From positions 1-45,294 of the forward strand of contig JAHHQT010000005.1 of assembly GCA_020026215.1 (NCBI GenBank): a stretch of DNA of 45,294 bases. The letters run 5' to 3'. Shown here in pieces: positions 27,691 to 35,723 of this stretch. The DNA is from Muribaculaceae bacterium (GTDB lineage Bacteria > Bacteroidota > Bacteroidia > Bacteroidales > Muribaculaceae). The notes beneath the pieces were generated by a model. The model saw nothing but the letters and a program-made list of their open reading frames with translations, did no database searches and was not told where the DNA came from. A program made the position numbers and the translations under genes. Positions within the stretch are counted from its first letter, which is position 1; every line of letters starts with the position of its first letter.

Positions 27691-27741
27691 TAAAAAAGAA
27701 CTGAAGACTGAATCCCGATTTGGAAATTCAATCTTCAGCTC
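27691..27741 (-). terminator. Terminator of the minus-strand HAD gene
   Basis: On the minus strand GAGCTGAAGATTGAAT pairs with ATTCAGTCTTCAGTTC (plus-strand arms 27726-27741 and 27698-27713), followed by TTTTTT (plus 27692-27697). Confidence 0.85.
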
Positions 27742-27765
27742 ATCGTTTTAAAACCGAGGGTTTTG

Positions 27766-28773
27766 TTATTTTGCGTTTTGTTTAGTCATCCAAACAGTCT
27801 TGAATTCTTTTGACATATCAGCTTGAATCCAGTTGTGGACTTTAAGTGTGTCTTGCCATCCCGGCATACCTTTTCCGTGCCACGGTTCGTAGATGTATTC
27901 GCGACCGTCATCGTGGTTGATAAGGATTGCCAAGTGTGGATAAGGACTGGTTGATGCCATTTCAAACATACCGAAGTCGCCTGTAGTATTACCGACTGCC
28001 ATTACAGGAATTTTACCGCAATGGTTGTAGATGTTCACAGTTTTGCCGTCTCTGTTGTTCTTAGGTTTGCGGATAGTGTTCTCAATTTTGAAAGAAGCCT
28101 TGCCTTCAGTTGGGTAAGACACTAACATATTTTGAACAGTACCGATAAGGTTGCGGCGGTCCAATCCTGTAGCCTCTGGAGCAACTGCCCAAACGACACC
28201 TTGCATAGAACCGGAAACCAGATAAATCTCGAATTGTTTAGCCTTTAGATAATCAATCAATTCAAGCATTGGTTGATAGAAAGCCTCGGCATAAGGCATA
28301 CCGTATCTTGGTACTTTAGTTTCTTTTAAGAATTTGTGTGCGAAGTCAATATATACTTCGTGGTCAACACCCTTGAACGCATTGTGTACCACAGAGTCCA
28401 AATAGTTCTTGCCGTCAACGAACCAGTTGTTAAGCACGGTTGAGTCAGCTGGATTTTCCACCAATTTCTGAGCCATTTTGTAGTATTCAGTTTGGTTGAT
28501 GGCAGGATTTTCCTTTTGGAATTCCATGATACCGTTGGCAGCCACAGCTATTTCGCACCAAAGCGGAGCTTCGCACATGATTGTACCGTCCATATCAAAG
28601 ACAGCCACACGGTCTTCAACCGGAATTTGTTCAGCTTTTACATCAAGATATTCGATGATTTGTTGTTTCACAGGAGTATCGTTCCATGAAGGAAGCGGAT
28701 CCTGCACAGCCTGTTGCTTGCATCCTACAGCGGCCACAGCAAGTCCTACTAAAATAAGGGATTTGATTTTCAT
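27766..28773 (-). CDS. HAD-superfamily phosphatase lipoprotein
   Basis: The 335-residue lipoprotein (Cys18, AAVGC) belongs to the haloacid dehalogenase superfamily, phosphoserine-phosphatase-like. Motif I is FDMDGT (59-64; nucleophile Asp60, acid/base Asp62), motif II is the serine in LVSGSMQG (187-189), motif III is the lysine in RDGKTVNIY, and motif IV is VGNTTGDFGMF (about 260-270, Asp266). All catalytic positions are intact. Lipidation places it in the periplasm or on the surface, so it would hydrolyse an extracytoplasmic phosphoester; the substrate is unknown. Its terminator faces the terminator of the small membrane protein gene. Confidence 0.88.
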   Translation of the reverse strand: MKIKSLILVGLAVAAVGCKQQAVQDPLPSWNDTPVKQQIIEYLDVKAEQIPVEDRVAVFDMDGTIMCEAPLWCEIAVAANGIMEFQKENPAINQTEYYKMAQKLVENPADSTVLNNWFVDGKNYLDSVVHNAFKGVDHEVYIDFAHKFLKETKVPRYGMPYAEAFYQPMLELIDYLKAKQFEIYLVSGSMQGVVWAVAPEATGLDRRNLIGTVQNMLVSYPTEGKASFKIENTIRKPKNNRDGKTVNIYNHCGKIPVMAVGNTTGDFGMFEMASTSPYPHLAILINHDDGREYIYEPWHGKGMPGWQDTLKVHNWIQADMSKEFKTVWMTKQNAK

Positions 28774-28833
28774 TTGTATGTAGTTTATTAATTAGTTTTA
28801 AAGTGATATTATAGCGTATAAATTCTCCAATAA

Positions 28834-28841
28834 CAAATTTA
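28834..28841 (-). promoter_or_regulatory. -7 box of the HAD gene promoter
   Basis: Read on the minus strand, TAAATTTG (plus 28834-28841) lies 60 bp before the HAD start. The -33 element is unclear. Confidence 0.4.
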
Positions 28842-28892
28842 ACCCTAATTTTTGAATTTCGAGGAAATTTGAAACGAAATGCAGAATCTATT

Positions 28893-31610
28893 TTATACTA
28901 CTAATGAATTTTCTAAAAGTTTTATTATCGTTTCTGTATTTACAGTCTCTGTCGTTGTAATTCGTTTAGGATATAATCCGTATTTTGTTAGAATTTGGTC
29001 TTTGAGTATGTCTCGGGATTGTTGTGTTTCATTTTCTTTATGGAAATGCCAACCGTCAACCTCTATGGTCAGACGAGGTCGTTTGGTGAGTGAATTATAA
29101 ATTAAAAAGTCAACATGAGAAAAAGGACTTGTTGCAAATGCCTTTTCTTGACTGTCCAATAAATCCCAATTGGCAATCAATCTGGATAATGGATAGTGAC
29201 AAATAATATCAATATTTGACCATCTTAATTTATCAATAGCTTTTCTTAGTTCATCATAAATCAAATTTTCTGATAAATATTCTGATATACTTGGATGCTC
29301 ATTTTCATATTGTAAACGCTCTTCTGTATGTTGTTTGTATAGTAAGTCAAAAACCGAGTGTAGTTTGCTCTCCTTTATTTCAAAGTTATTATATTGTATG
29401 TATGCAATTAATTGACCTAAATTAGAATCTTTGTCTATCTCATTATTATTAGTTACAATGCATAAATGCTTTTTTGCTCGAGAAATCGCCACGTTAAGTA
29501 GGTTAGGGTCATCAGAAAATTCTGTAGGTGTGTTGTCAACCATACTCATAATGATAGTGTCGCATTCTCTTCCCTGATATTTGTGTACTGTACTTGCTAT
29601 ATCCTTCTTTAAGGTTTTATTTATTTCTAAAGCCTGTAATCTGTAAGGAGTGATAATGCCTATTGATTCTGAATCTTTATAAGAGGGTAATACTTCTTGT
29701 GTGATTACGTCAATTTCACGTTGATTAAAGTGTTTGCGAGCATGGTTGCCTTTTACTGTCCGTATGACTTGTAATGTGTTTTCTTCACTTTCGTTTGAAG
29801 TCATTGTAATAAGTTCTCCGTCATAGAACCGTTTGTTGCAGAAACCGATAATTAGAGGATGACATCTGTAATGTTCTCGGAGTAAGGTAATGGGGGCATT
29901 TCGGAAAATGTCTATGCATGATTGAAGAAAACTATGTGTGATAGGGTTATATTTATCATCAACATTGAAGGTTGAATAGATAGCGTTTAATGCTTTGTTT
30001 TCTTCTGTTGTAATTACATTTGGCAGTTGTTTGTCGTCTCCTACGATAACGGCATTGTTCGCACAAGATAGAGCTAACGCACCTGTTTTAATATCAACTT
30101 GTGACGCTTCGTCCATAATTACATAATCAAAGACCATGTCTTTGTTGATACAACTTTTGGCTGAATACGTTGTGCTTAACACGATAGGATATTCCTTTAA
30201 GAACTGGCAGGATTTTCCTTTAATTTCGGGTAGTGTGAATTCCTGTCTTTGTGCGTGATTGTATCTTTGTGCAACTGTATGCTTTAGGAGTTGGAGTGAT
30301 GAAGAACGAAGTACAGTTAATTTTTGTTGAATATCTATATCTTTAAGATGAGTGTTAATGGCAGTTAAGTCATTTTCTATTTCGGACTTACGTGCAGTAT
30401 AGTATGCCGATTCCAGTGTAGAAATAACGTCTGCTGGTTTCCTGTTAAAAAAAGAGAACGCTTTTATTCCTATTTTAAAAGCGTATTTTAAACGAAATAG
30501 GATATTGGGTTTCTTTCCCTTTTCAACAATTCTTTGATAGAGGTTTAATATTTTTATAAGTTTAGAAGACTTGCTTTGGAATAACCATTTGTAATCTGTA
30601 ATGTCATTCCCGAGCATTTCATTATATTTTGATTCTTTTAAAAGTTCGTCATATTCTTCCTTTAATTGTGCTTCTTGAGTTTGTTCATCAAAGCATTGGG
30701 AGACGGTTTGAAGTGAATTAAACGCCAGTGATTGTATTAGTGATGGTTCTTTTGATATCCAATCATTCATTATTGGATATTTGGGCTGATTTGAAATGAA
30801 ATGTTCCTTGTTTTCAACACAACCAAGTTTTGCCACCATAAAATCAAGACCTTCATGTTCTAATTTTTCGTGGACATTTTCTACTGCTGAATTATTATTG
30901 GATACGACCAAAACCGTTTTTCTTTCTATTATAAGATTGGCGATGATGTTAAGAATGGTTTGAGTCTTTCCCGTCCCTGGAGGACCTTGAATTATACTGA
31001 CTTGATGTGTTAGGGCTCGTTCGACAGCCTTCTTTTGACTTGCATTACAACCAAAAGGGTAGTAGATGTGATTCTGTTTGGGGTAAATCTTTAATTCGGA
31101 TTTATCTCCTAAATATTGAGCTAAAGGTACATTGTCACGGTGTAGGTCAACTAATTCATACTGTTTTGAGAGGATACTCTCATCATCGTCGCTAATTAGT
31201 CCTGTTTCATCTGCCAAAGTTTTAAGATATTCCCATAAAGAGCCATTGTTGTCGTTTATAGCAGTACGTGTGATATAAACATATTTGCTTTCAAGATTTT
31301 CGTAATAGCCGTTTTTGTAGGTAATATGATAGAAAGAATGTCTTCCGTCTGTGAATAGTAGGACTTCGTTGGAATTAGTGATGTGTCTGTTATTGATATA
31401 TAAACCTTTTTCTTCTAAATTTATTGATTTTGGTTTGGTTAAGTAGAGAAGTCTTGAAGGGTTGTAACTGAATATGTGTTGGGAAGATTTAAAAGTTACA
31501 GCCCATAAGCCTTTCCTGTTTTTGTTTATACTTGCAACGCTTTCAGTAATAAACATTCGTTTATCACCACGCTTATCCAAATCAACAATCATGCAGTTTT
31601 TTGAGTCCAT
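28893..31610 (-). CDS. SF1 (Upf1-like) helicase fused to Vsr/DUF559-like nuclease domain; candidate defence protein
   Basis: The product has 905 residues. An N-terminal domain without recognised motifs (1-180) precedes a Q-motif-like NASQKKAVERAL (189-200) and Walker A GPPGTGKT (209-216). A long helical insertion (about 290-450) follows. The Walker B is VIMDEASQVD (DEAS at 500-503), with motifs GDDKQLP (524-530), REHYRCHP (578-585), VHKYQGRECD (675-684) and NVAISRAKKH (706-715). The C-terminus (about 775-905) has HVDFLIYN (Asp834), IEVDGWHFH (Glu850, Asp852), RDILKDQILTKYGLYPKRIT, the layout of DUF559/Vsr-fold endonucleases. The architecture resembles single-gene antiphage helicase-nucleases, but I cannot match a named system. 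Codons are AT-rich and unbiased. It lies beside tRNA-Leu. Confidence 0.85.
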   Translation of the reverse strand: MDSKNCMIVDLDKRGDKRMFITESVASINKNRKGLWAVTFKSSQHIFSYNPSRLLYLTKPKSINLEEKGLYINNRHITNSNEVLLFTDGRHSFYHITYKNGYYENLESKYVYITRTAINDNNGSLWEYLKTLADETGLISDDDESILSKQYELVDLHRDNVPLAQYLGDKSELKIYPKQNHIYYPFGCNASQKKAVERALTHQVSIIQGPPGTGKTQTILNIIANLIIERKTVLVVSNNNSAVENVHEKLEHEGLDFMVAKLGCVENKEHFISNQPKYPIMNDWISKEPSLIQSLAFNSLQTVSQCFDEQTQEAQLKEEYDELLKESKYNEMLGNDITDYKWLFQSKSSKLIKILNLYQRIVEKGKKPNILFRLKYAFKIGIKAFSFFNRKPADVISTLESAYYTARKSEIENDLTAINTHLKDIDIQQKLTVLRSSSLQLLKHTVAQRYNHAQRQEFTLPEIKGKSCQFLKEYPIVLSTTYSAKSCINKDMVFDYVIMDEASQVDIKTGALALSCANNAVIVGDDKQLPNVITTEENKALNAIYSTFNVDDKYNPITHSFLQSCIDIFRNAPITLLREHYRCHPLIIGFCNKRFYDGELITMTSNESEENTLQVIRTVKGNHARKHFNQREIDVITQEVLPSYKDSESIGIITPYRLQALEINKTLKKDIASTVHKYQGRECDTIIMSMVDNTPTEFSDDPNLLNVAISRAKKHLCIVTNNNEIDKDSNLGQLIAYIQYNNFEIKESKLHSVFDLLYKQHTEERLQYENEHPSISEYLSENLIYDELRKAIDKLRWSNIDIICHYPLSRLIANWDLLDSQEKAFATSPFSHVDFLIYNSLTKRPRLTIEVDGWHFHKENETQQSRDILKDQILTKYGLYPKRITTTETVNTETIIKLLENSLVV

Positions 31611-31658
31611 TTACTTTTAGTCTTAGGCTGGTGTCTTTTTGAATTAACTCCAATGTTG

Positions 31659-31690
31659 CAAAATTAGATAATAAGAGATTATAAACCAAA
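31659..31690 (-). promoter_or_regulatory. Promoter of the helicase-nuclease gene
   Basis: On the minus strand TTTG (plus 31687-31690), a 20-bp spacer and TAATTTTG (plus 31659-31666) match the Bacteroidota consensus, 48 bp before the ATG. Confidence 0.75.
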
Positions 31691-31750
31691 GTAAGATTGT
31701 CTAAATTATAGGACACACTATTACTGATTTGTACTCTATGGATTGAGGAT

Positions 31751-31827
31751 AATAAGAGTTGTTATTCCCGAAGCAAAGTCTGGTCTTAATGGAGGGTGGG
31801 AATAGTGCGCTAACTAACAACTCTATT
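31751..31827. repeat. Nested inverted repeat between tRNA-Leu and the helicase gene
   Basis: AGAGTTGTTA (31755-31764) pairs with TAACAACTCT (31815-31824), extended by AATA/ATT outside, and ATTCCC (31764-31769) pairs with GGGAAT (31798-31803) inside. The region 31611-31877 holds no gene. The structure could be a small RNA, an insertion remnant or a recombination site. Confidence 0.45.
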
Positions 31828-31877
31828 ATGTTACCCTTGGGAAATCTATTGCTGATACGTGCAAAAAGGCATAAAAC

Positions 31878-31911
31878 AAAAAGACGCTAACCGATTGGTT
31901 AACGTCTTTTT
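31878..31911 (-). terminator. tRNA-Leu terminator
   Basis: On the minus strand AAAAAGACGTTAACC pairs with GGTTAGCGTCTTTTT (plus arms 31897-31911 and 31878-31892), one mismatch (A/C) and a 4-nt loop, with the T-run at the stem end. Confidence 0.85.
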
Positions 31912-31912
31912 G

Positions 31913-31997
31913 TACTCGGAGCGGGACTTGAACCCGCACAGCTGCAATAGCCAAAGGATTTTAAGTCCTTCGTGTCTACCGATTCCACCATCCGAGC
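31913..31997 (-). tRNA. tRNA-Leu (anticodon TAA)
   Basis: On the minus strand the acceptor GCTCGGA pairs with TCCGAGT, discriminator A. The anticodon stem AAGGA/TCCTT holds the loop CTTAAAA with anticodon TAA (plus 31961-31963). The long variable arm (TTGGCTATTGCAGCTG region) is the class II feature expected for leucine, and the T-arm reads CGGGTTCAAGTCCCG. CCA is not encoded. The 3' end faces the helicase-nuclease gene. Confidence 0.97.
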
Positions 31998-32034
31998 AGC
32001 TATTTTCGAACTGTTGTTTAGTGAAAAAGCGATG

Positions 32035-32065
32035 CAAAGTTAGTTTTTCGTTTTTAAGTGTGCAA
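32035..32065 (-). promoter_or_regulatory. tRNA-Leu promoter
   Basis: On the minus strand TTG (plus 32063-32065), a 20-bp spacer and TAACTTTG (plus 32035-32042). Confidence 0.75.
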
Positions 32066-32155
32066 GTTTTTGGTGAAATTTTTTCACAACCTCACGGATT
32101 GTATCGTGTTTTAATTAAAAAATGCTAACCGGTTTCAATTATTTCCACAAGAAAC

Positions 32156-32186
32156 TTGTTTTGGCGTCGGTTCTGATATATATTTG
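32156..32186 (+). promoter_or_regulatory. Promoter of the thioredoxin-lipoprotein/MarR operon
   Basis: TTG (32156-32158), a 20-bp spacer and TATATTTG (32179-32186), ending 33 bp before the ATG. Confidence 0.75.
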
Positions 32187-32219
32187 TATCGTAACTAATA
32201 ATTTTAATTTAGAACACAT

Positions 32220-32714
32220 ATGAAAAGATACTTATTACTGAGTCTTTTGGTTGGAGCAATGACATTTACTTCATGTGCTCAAAGTAAAAAATCACAAACT
32301 GCACCTGCTAAGGTGACTACGGAACAAAAGGCTACTCCAGTCGCACAAAAGGGAAATACTATCGTGATGACGACTGAAATGTTTAGAACTAAAGTTATTG
32401 ATTATCGTACTAACAATAAAGAATGGAATTACTTAGGTGATAAACCTTGTCTTATTGATTTCCATGCTACTTGGTGCGGCCCTTGCAAAAAGTTAGGTCC
32501 TATCTTGGAGGAATTGGGTGGCGAATACAAAGGCAAGATGTATATTTACAAAGTCGATATTGACCAGGAACCTGAATTGGCTCAGCTTTTCGGTATCCGT
32601 TCAGTTCCTACAATGTTGCTTGTTCCTATGAAAGGACAACCTCAGGTTGTTCAAGGTTTGCTTCCAAAAGCAAATTTGAAAGAAGCTATAGATCAAGTAT
32701 TGTTTACAAAATAG
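32220..32714 (+). CDS. Thioredoxin-fold lipoprotein
   Basis: The product of 164 residues has a lipobox at Cys19 (FTSC), a Lys/Ala/Thr-rich linker (20-45) and a complete thioredoxin domain with the active site ATWCGPCKKLGP (Cys86 and Cys89) and the cis-proline loop IRSVPTMLLVP. The WCGPC motif is that of reducing thioredoxins. Lipidation places it in the periplasm, presumably reducing disulfides of exported proteins or taking part in oxidative defence. The MarR gene starts 4 bp downstream of its stop, so the two are co-expressed. Confidence 0.9.
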   Translation: MKRYLLLSLLVGAMTFTSCAQSKKSQTAPAKVTTEQKATPVAQKGNTIVMTTEMFRTKVIDYRTNNKEWNYLGDKPCLIDFHATWCGPCKKLGPILEELGGEYKGKMYIYKVDIDQEPELAQLFGIRSVPTMLLVPMKGQPQVVQGLLPKANLKEAIDQVLFTK

Positions 32715-32718
32715 AAAA

Positions 32719-33075
32719 ATGGCAGAACGCGAATTATGTAAATTGCGTGAAGTTTATAGGGCAATAGGAGAGTTTGAGCTCCATTTCGAACAGAGTTACG
32801 GCCTCAGTTTCAATGAGGGGCTGTTACTTTGTTCGCTTAGTCATGAGAAGTATCTGACTTCGGGTCAACTGGCTGAACTTATGGGGCTGACTCACAGTAA
32901 TGCGTCAAAGGTGATACGTTCTGTAGAAAAGAAGAACTACATTATGCGTCACAGTGGCGAAATGGACAAGCGCCAAATGGTCTTTGAACTTACGGTTTCG
33001 GGCGAGGAATTGATTTCCCGAATTAAATGTGCGGAGTTGTCATTACCCAAAATTTTAAATGACATCGTGAAATAA
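32719..33075 (+). CDS. MarR-family winged-helix regulator
   Basis: The 118-residue product has MarR layout. Helices 1-2 (dimerisation) are followed by LTSGQLAELMGLTHSNASKVIRSVEKKNYI (the helix-turn-helix, about 46-75), the wing with SGEMDKRQMVFELTVSG, and a C-terminal dimerisation helix. It is at the short end for the family (about 140). Three cysteines (7, 38, 104) leave room for redox sensing, as in OhrR-type members, though none sits in the classical OhrR position that I can verify. Coupling to the thioredoxin lipoprotein suggests it controls that operon. No palindromic operator was recognised in the promoter. Confidence 0.85.
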   Translation: MAERELCKLREVYRAIGEFELHFEQSYGLSFNEGLLLCSLSHEKYLTSGQLAELMGLTHSNASKVIRSVEKKNYIMRHSGEMDKRQMVFELTVSGEELISRIKCAELSLPKILNDIVK

Positions 33076-33076
33076 G

Positions 33077-33107
33077 TTGATAGATTACTTATTATTTTCT
33101 AACTTTG
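33077..33107 (+). promoter_or_regulatory. Promoter of the sigma-54 activator/LptE/SecG operon
   Basis: TTG (33077-33079), a 20-bp spacer and TAACTTTG (33100-33107), 19 bp before the ATG; it starts right behind the marR stop. Confidence 0.75.
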
Positions 33108-33126
33108 TTTTTCTGAAACAATAATT

Positions 33127-34383
33127 ATGCCGATGGATAATATATCTCCTGAAATATTACAAGCGAAGCAACGTTTTGGAATTATTGGCAATTCCCCGGC
33201 ACTGTTGTCGGCTGTGGAAAGAGCCATTCAGGTTGCTCCGATAGACTTATCTGTTTTGATTAACGGTGAAAGTGGAGCAGGTAAGGAATTCTTTCCGAAA
33301 ATCATCCACGGTTACAGTGCACGCAAACATGCGAAATACATTGCCGTGAACTGTGGCGCAATTCCCGAAGGTACGATTGATTCAGAGTTGTTCGGCCACG
33401 AGAAGGGCGCTTTTACGGGTGCTATCTCTGATCGTAAAGGATATTTTGAAGAGGCCAATGGCGGTACTATCTTCTTGGATGAGGTTGCCGAATTGCCGTT
33501 GACCACCCAAGCCCGTCTGTTGAGGGTGTTGGAATCTGGCGAATTTATCCGTGTGGGCTCTTCTGAGGTGAAGAAAACCAATATCCGTGTGGTGGCTGCT
33601 ACCAATGTGGATATGATGAAGGCTATCCGTGAGGGTAAATTCCGCGAAGATTTGTACTATCGTCTTTCTACCGTGTTTATCGCTGTGCCACCGTTGCGTG
33701 ACAGAGGTGAGGACATTTTGTTGTTGACGCGCAAATTCAGCCGTGATTTTGCCGAGACCTATCGAATGCCCGAAGTGAAATTTGATGAGAGCGCAAAAGC
33801 AAGATTGAAAAGTTTCCGTTGGCCGGGTAACGTGCGCCAATTAAAAAATGTCATTGAACAGATTTCTCTGTTTGAAGCCGGTAAGGAAATCGGTGTTGAA
33901 CAGTTGAAAACATATATTCCCGACAGCAGTGAGGATTATACTCCTGCCGTTGCACAGGAGCAGTTGCATCATGCTTATGAAAAAGAGCGTGAAATCATTT
34001 TCAAAATGATGTTTGAAATGAAGAAGGAGCTGACCGAACTGCGTGCCGCCGTGGAACACCGTGGCGATACGTCAATCAAGGGCAAGCTGATTCCTCCTGT
34101 AACTGACGAATTCTATGAGCAGGACAATTTCTATGAAGAACAGGCTACCATGCTTCCGATGAGAATGGAGAAGAAGTCGTTCTTGGGAAGCAATCCCGCT
34201 TTGGCGCATGAGTTGCATACTCCTATCAAGGAGGAAGAATCCATGACGCTTGAAAATACAGAGAAAGAGGCCATTCGTCGTTCGTTGGAGCGCAATGGTG
34301 GGAAACGCAAGAAAACTGCTGAAGAGTTGAAAATCTCGGAACGTACATTATATAGAAAAATTAAAGAATACGAATTAGAATGA
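33127..34383 (+). CDS. Sigma-54-interacting AAA+ transcriptional activator lacking a receiver domain
   Basis: The 418-residue product starts almost directly with the AAA+ domain: IIGNSPALLSAVERA, Walker A GESGAGKE (47-54), the sigma-54 contact loop GAFTGA (94-99), Walker B GGTIFLDEV (Asp118-Glu119), and the FRWPGNVRQLKN sensor II region. An unusually long linker (about 275-380) precedes a Fis-type helix-turn-helix (KKTAEELKISERTLYRKIKEY). No N-terminal response-regulator or GAF domain is present, so its input would come from elsewhere or it may be constitutively competent. It is the first gene of a conserved Bacteroidales envelope operon and overlaps lptE by 4 bp (ATGA). Confidence 0.92.
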   Translation: MPMDNISPEILQAKQRFGIIGNSPALLSAVERAIQVAPIDLSVLINGESGAGKEFFPKIIHGYSARKHAKYIAVNCGAIPEGTIDSELFGHEKGAFTGAISDRKGYFEEANGGTIFLDEVAELPLTTQARLLRVLESGEFIRVGSSEVKKTNIRVVAATNVDMMKAIREGKFREDLYYRLSTVFIAVPPLRDRGEDILLLTRKFSRDFAETYRMPEVKFDESAKARLKSFRWPGNVRQLKNVIEQISLFEAGKEIGVEQLKTYIPDSSEDYTPAVAQEQLHHAYEKEREIIFKMMFEMKKELTELRAAVEHRGDTSIKGKLIPPVTDEFYEQDNFYEEQATMLPMRMEKKSFLGSNPALAHELHTPIKEEESMTLENTEKEAIRRSLERNGGKRKKTAEELKISERTLYRKIKEYELE

Positions 34384-34901
34384 AACGACCACGCATCATC
34401 GAACTGTTGCTGTCTGTGCTTATAGTCTTAATGGCTGTATCCTGCTCAATCAGTTATAAATTGAACGGCGCAGCCCTCGACTATTCCATATATAAAACCA
34501 TCAGTATAGGAAATTTTCCAATCCGTGCGCCGATGGTTTATGCGCCATTGCAACCTATGTTTGAGAATGCCCTCGCCGACAACTATACCAAGCAGACCCG
34601 TTTGAGAATTGTTGACAGCTCGAAGACTGACCTTTCCATTGAAGGTGAAATTACAGGTTATTCTCTTTCTCCACAGGCTGTAACAGAAGATGCCTTTGCT
34701 TCGAAGACACGTCTTACGATTACTATCCGTGTGAAATACGAAGACTATCATCAACCGCATAACAGTGTGGATCAGTCATTCTCGGCATTTCGCGATTTCG
34801 ATTCTTCGGAAATGTTGACAAATGTGCAGGAAGAATTGTGCCGACAAATTACAGATGAGTTGGTCATGTTGATATTTAACGCAACAGCCGGTAACTGGTA
34901 A
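34380..34901 (+). CDS. lptE: LptE-like outer membrane LPS assembly lipoprotein
   Basis: The product has 173 residues with lipobox Cys22 (MAVSC). The start of the mature part, SISYKLNGAALDYSIYKTISIGNFP, is typical of Bacteroidota LptE. The body is a small alpha/beta fold with ALADNYTKQTRLRIVDSSKTDLSIEGEITGY and a C-terminal helix (LCRQITDELVMLIFNATAGNW). LptE plugs the LptD barrel that inserts lipopolysaccharide in the outer leaflet. Its ATG overlaps the activator's stop codon, indicating translational coupling. Confidence 0.88.
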   Translation: MKRPRIIELLLSVLIVLMAVSCSISYKLNGAALDYSIYKTISIGNFPIRAPMVYAPLQPMFENALADNYTKQTRLRIVDSSKTDLSIEGEITGYSLSPQAVTEDAFASKTRLTITIRVKYEDYHQPHNSVDQSFSAFRDFDSSEMLTNVQEELCRQITDELVMLIFNATAGNW

Positions 34902-34911
34902 AAACTGAATC

Positions 34912-35718
34912 ATGGAAAAAACTGAGCGCGCCAAGCTATTTGATAAACTGATGACCGATCCCGATGCCAAGTTCTCCAGGGAGATGGCAGAGGACCTCAT
35001 GGAAGAATATCCTTATTTTCTTCCTGCCCGCATATTGTTCTTGCAGAAGAACATGGCGAATATGGGCGAGTTGGAACGTGCATCATTTTTGGCAAAGGCT
35101 GCCGCTGCAATAGGCGACAGAAATGTGCTGGCTGATTTGGTAGGGGAGATGCCGGACGAATTCCAGAATTTCTATCCTGCCGACGATAAGGAACAAGCTA
35201 AAGACACCGATGACACCATTTCCCACTTCCTCGATACTTTTGGTAATAACGATGAGGAAGAGATTCGTGCATTGGAACAGAAAATATTCAATCCCGTGCC
35301 CGATTATGCCCAACTGCTTGCCAAGGAAGAGGAGGAAAGTGCTCCCGACATGGACGAGCTGGACGAAGAGAACATGAGCGAAAATGATTTGCTGATTAAT
35401 AAATTCATCGCCAGAAACAAGAAGAAAACGGCAAGGTTTGCACAGGAGAGTGCCGCTGAAAAATCACCTGAATTGCAAACCGAGATTTCAGAGGCTCCGA
35501 AGCCAGAAGAACCGACCGACGACAGTGCAGAAAACTCTTTATTATCTGAAAGTTTGGCCAAAATTTATATAAAACAACACCGTTATTCCAAGGCTTTGGA
35601 AATAATTCAGTCGTTAAGTTTGAATTTTCCAGAAAAAAGTATTTATTTTGCAGACCAAATCCGTTTCTTGAAGAAATTGGTTATGATTGAGAATTTTAAC
35701 AAAAAAAATAATAATTAA
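34912..35718 (+). CDS. TPR-like protein between lptE and secG, unknown function
   Basis: The 268-residue product has no signal peptide. The N-terminal helical part (KLFDKLMTDPDAKFSREMAEDLMEEYPYF) and the C-terminal LSESLAKIYIKQHRYSKALEIIQSLSLNFPEKS are TPR-like helix pairs. The middle (120-210) is low complexity and acidic (DKEQAKDTDDT, KEEEESAPDMDELDEENMSE), suggesting an extended cytoplasmic linker. It starts 10 bp after lptE and ends 5 bp before secG, so it belongs to the envelope operon. I know of no biochemical role for the family; a scaffold between secretion and LPS assembly is only a guess. Confidence 0.75.
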   Translation: MEKTERAKLFDKLMTDPDAKFSREMAEDLMEEYPYFLPARILFLQKNMANMGELERASFLAKAAAAIGDRNVLADLVGEMPDEFQNFYPADDKEQAKDTDDTISHFLDTFGNNDEEEIRALEQKIFNPVPDYAQLLAKEEEESAPDMDELDEENMSENDLLINKFIARNKKKTARFAQESAAEKSPELQTEISEAPKPEEPTDDSAENSLLSESLAKIYIKQHRYSKALEIIQSLSLNFPEKSIYFADQIRFLKKLVMIENFNKKNNN

Positions 35719-35723
35719 TAGAC

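Noticed and set aside
28879..29100. 73-codon plus-strand frame opposite the helicase 3' end
   Set aside because: It is antisense to the conserved nuclease domain and has no promoter or recognisable motif.
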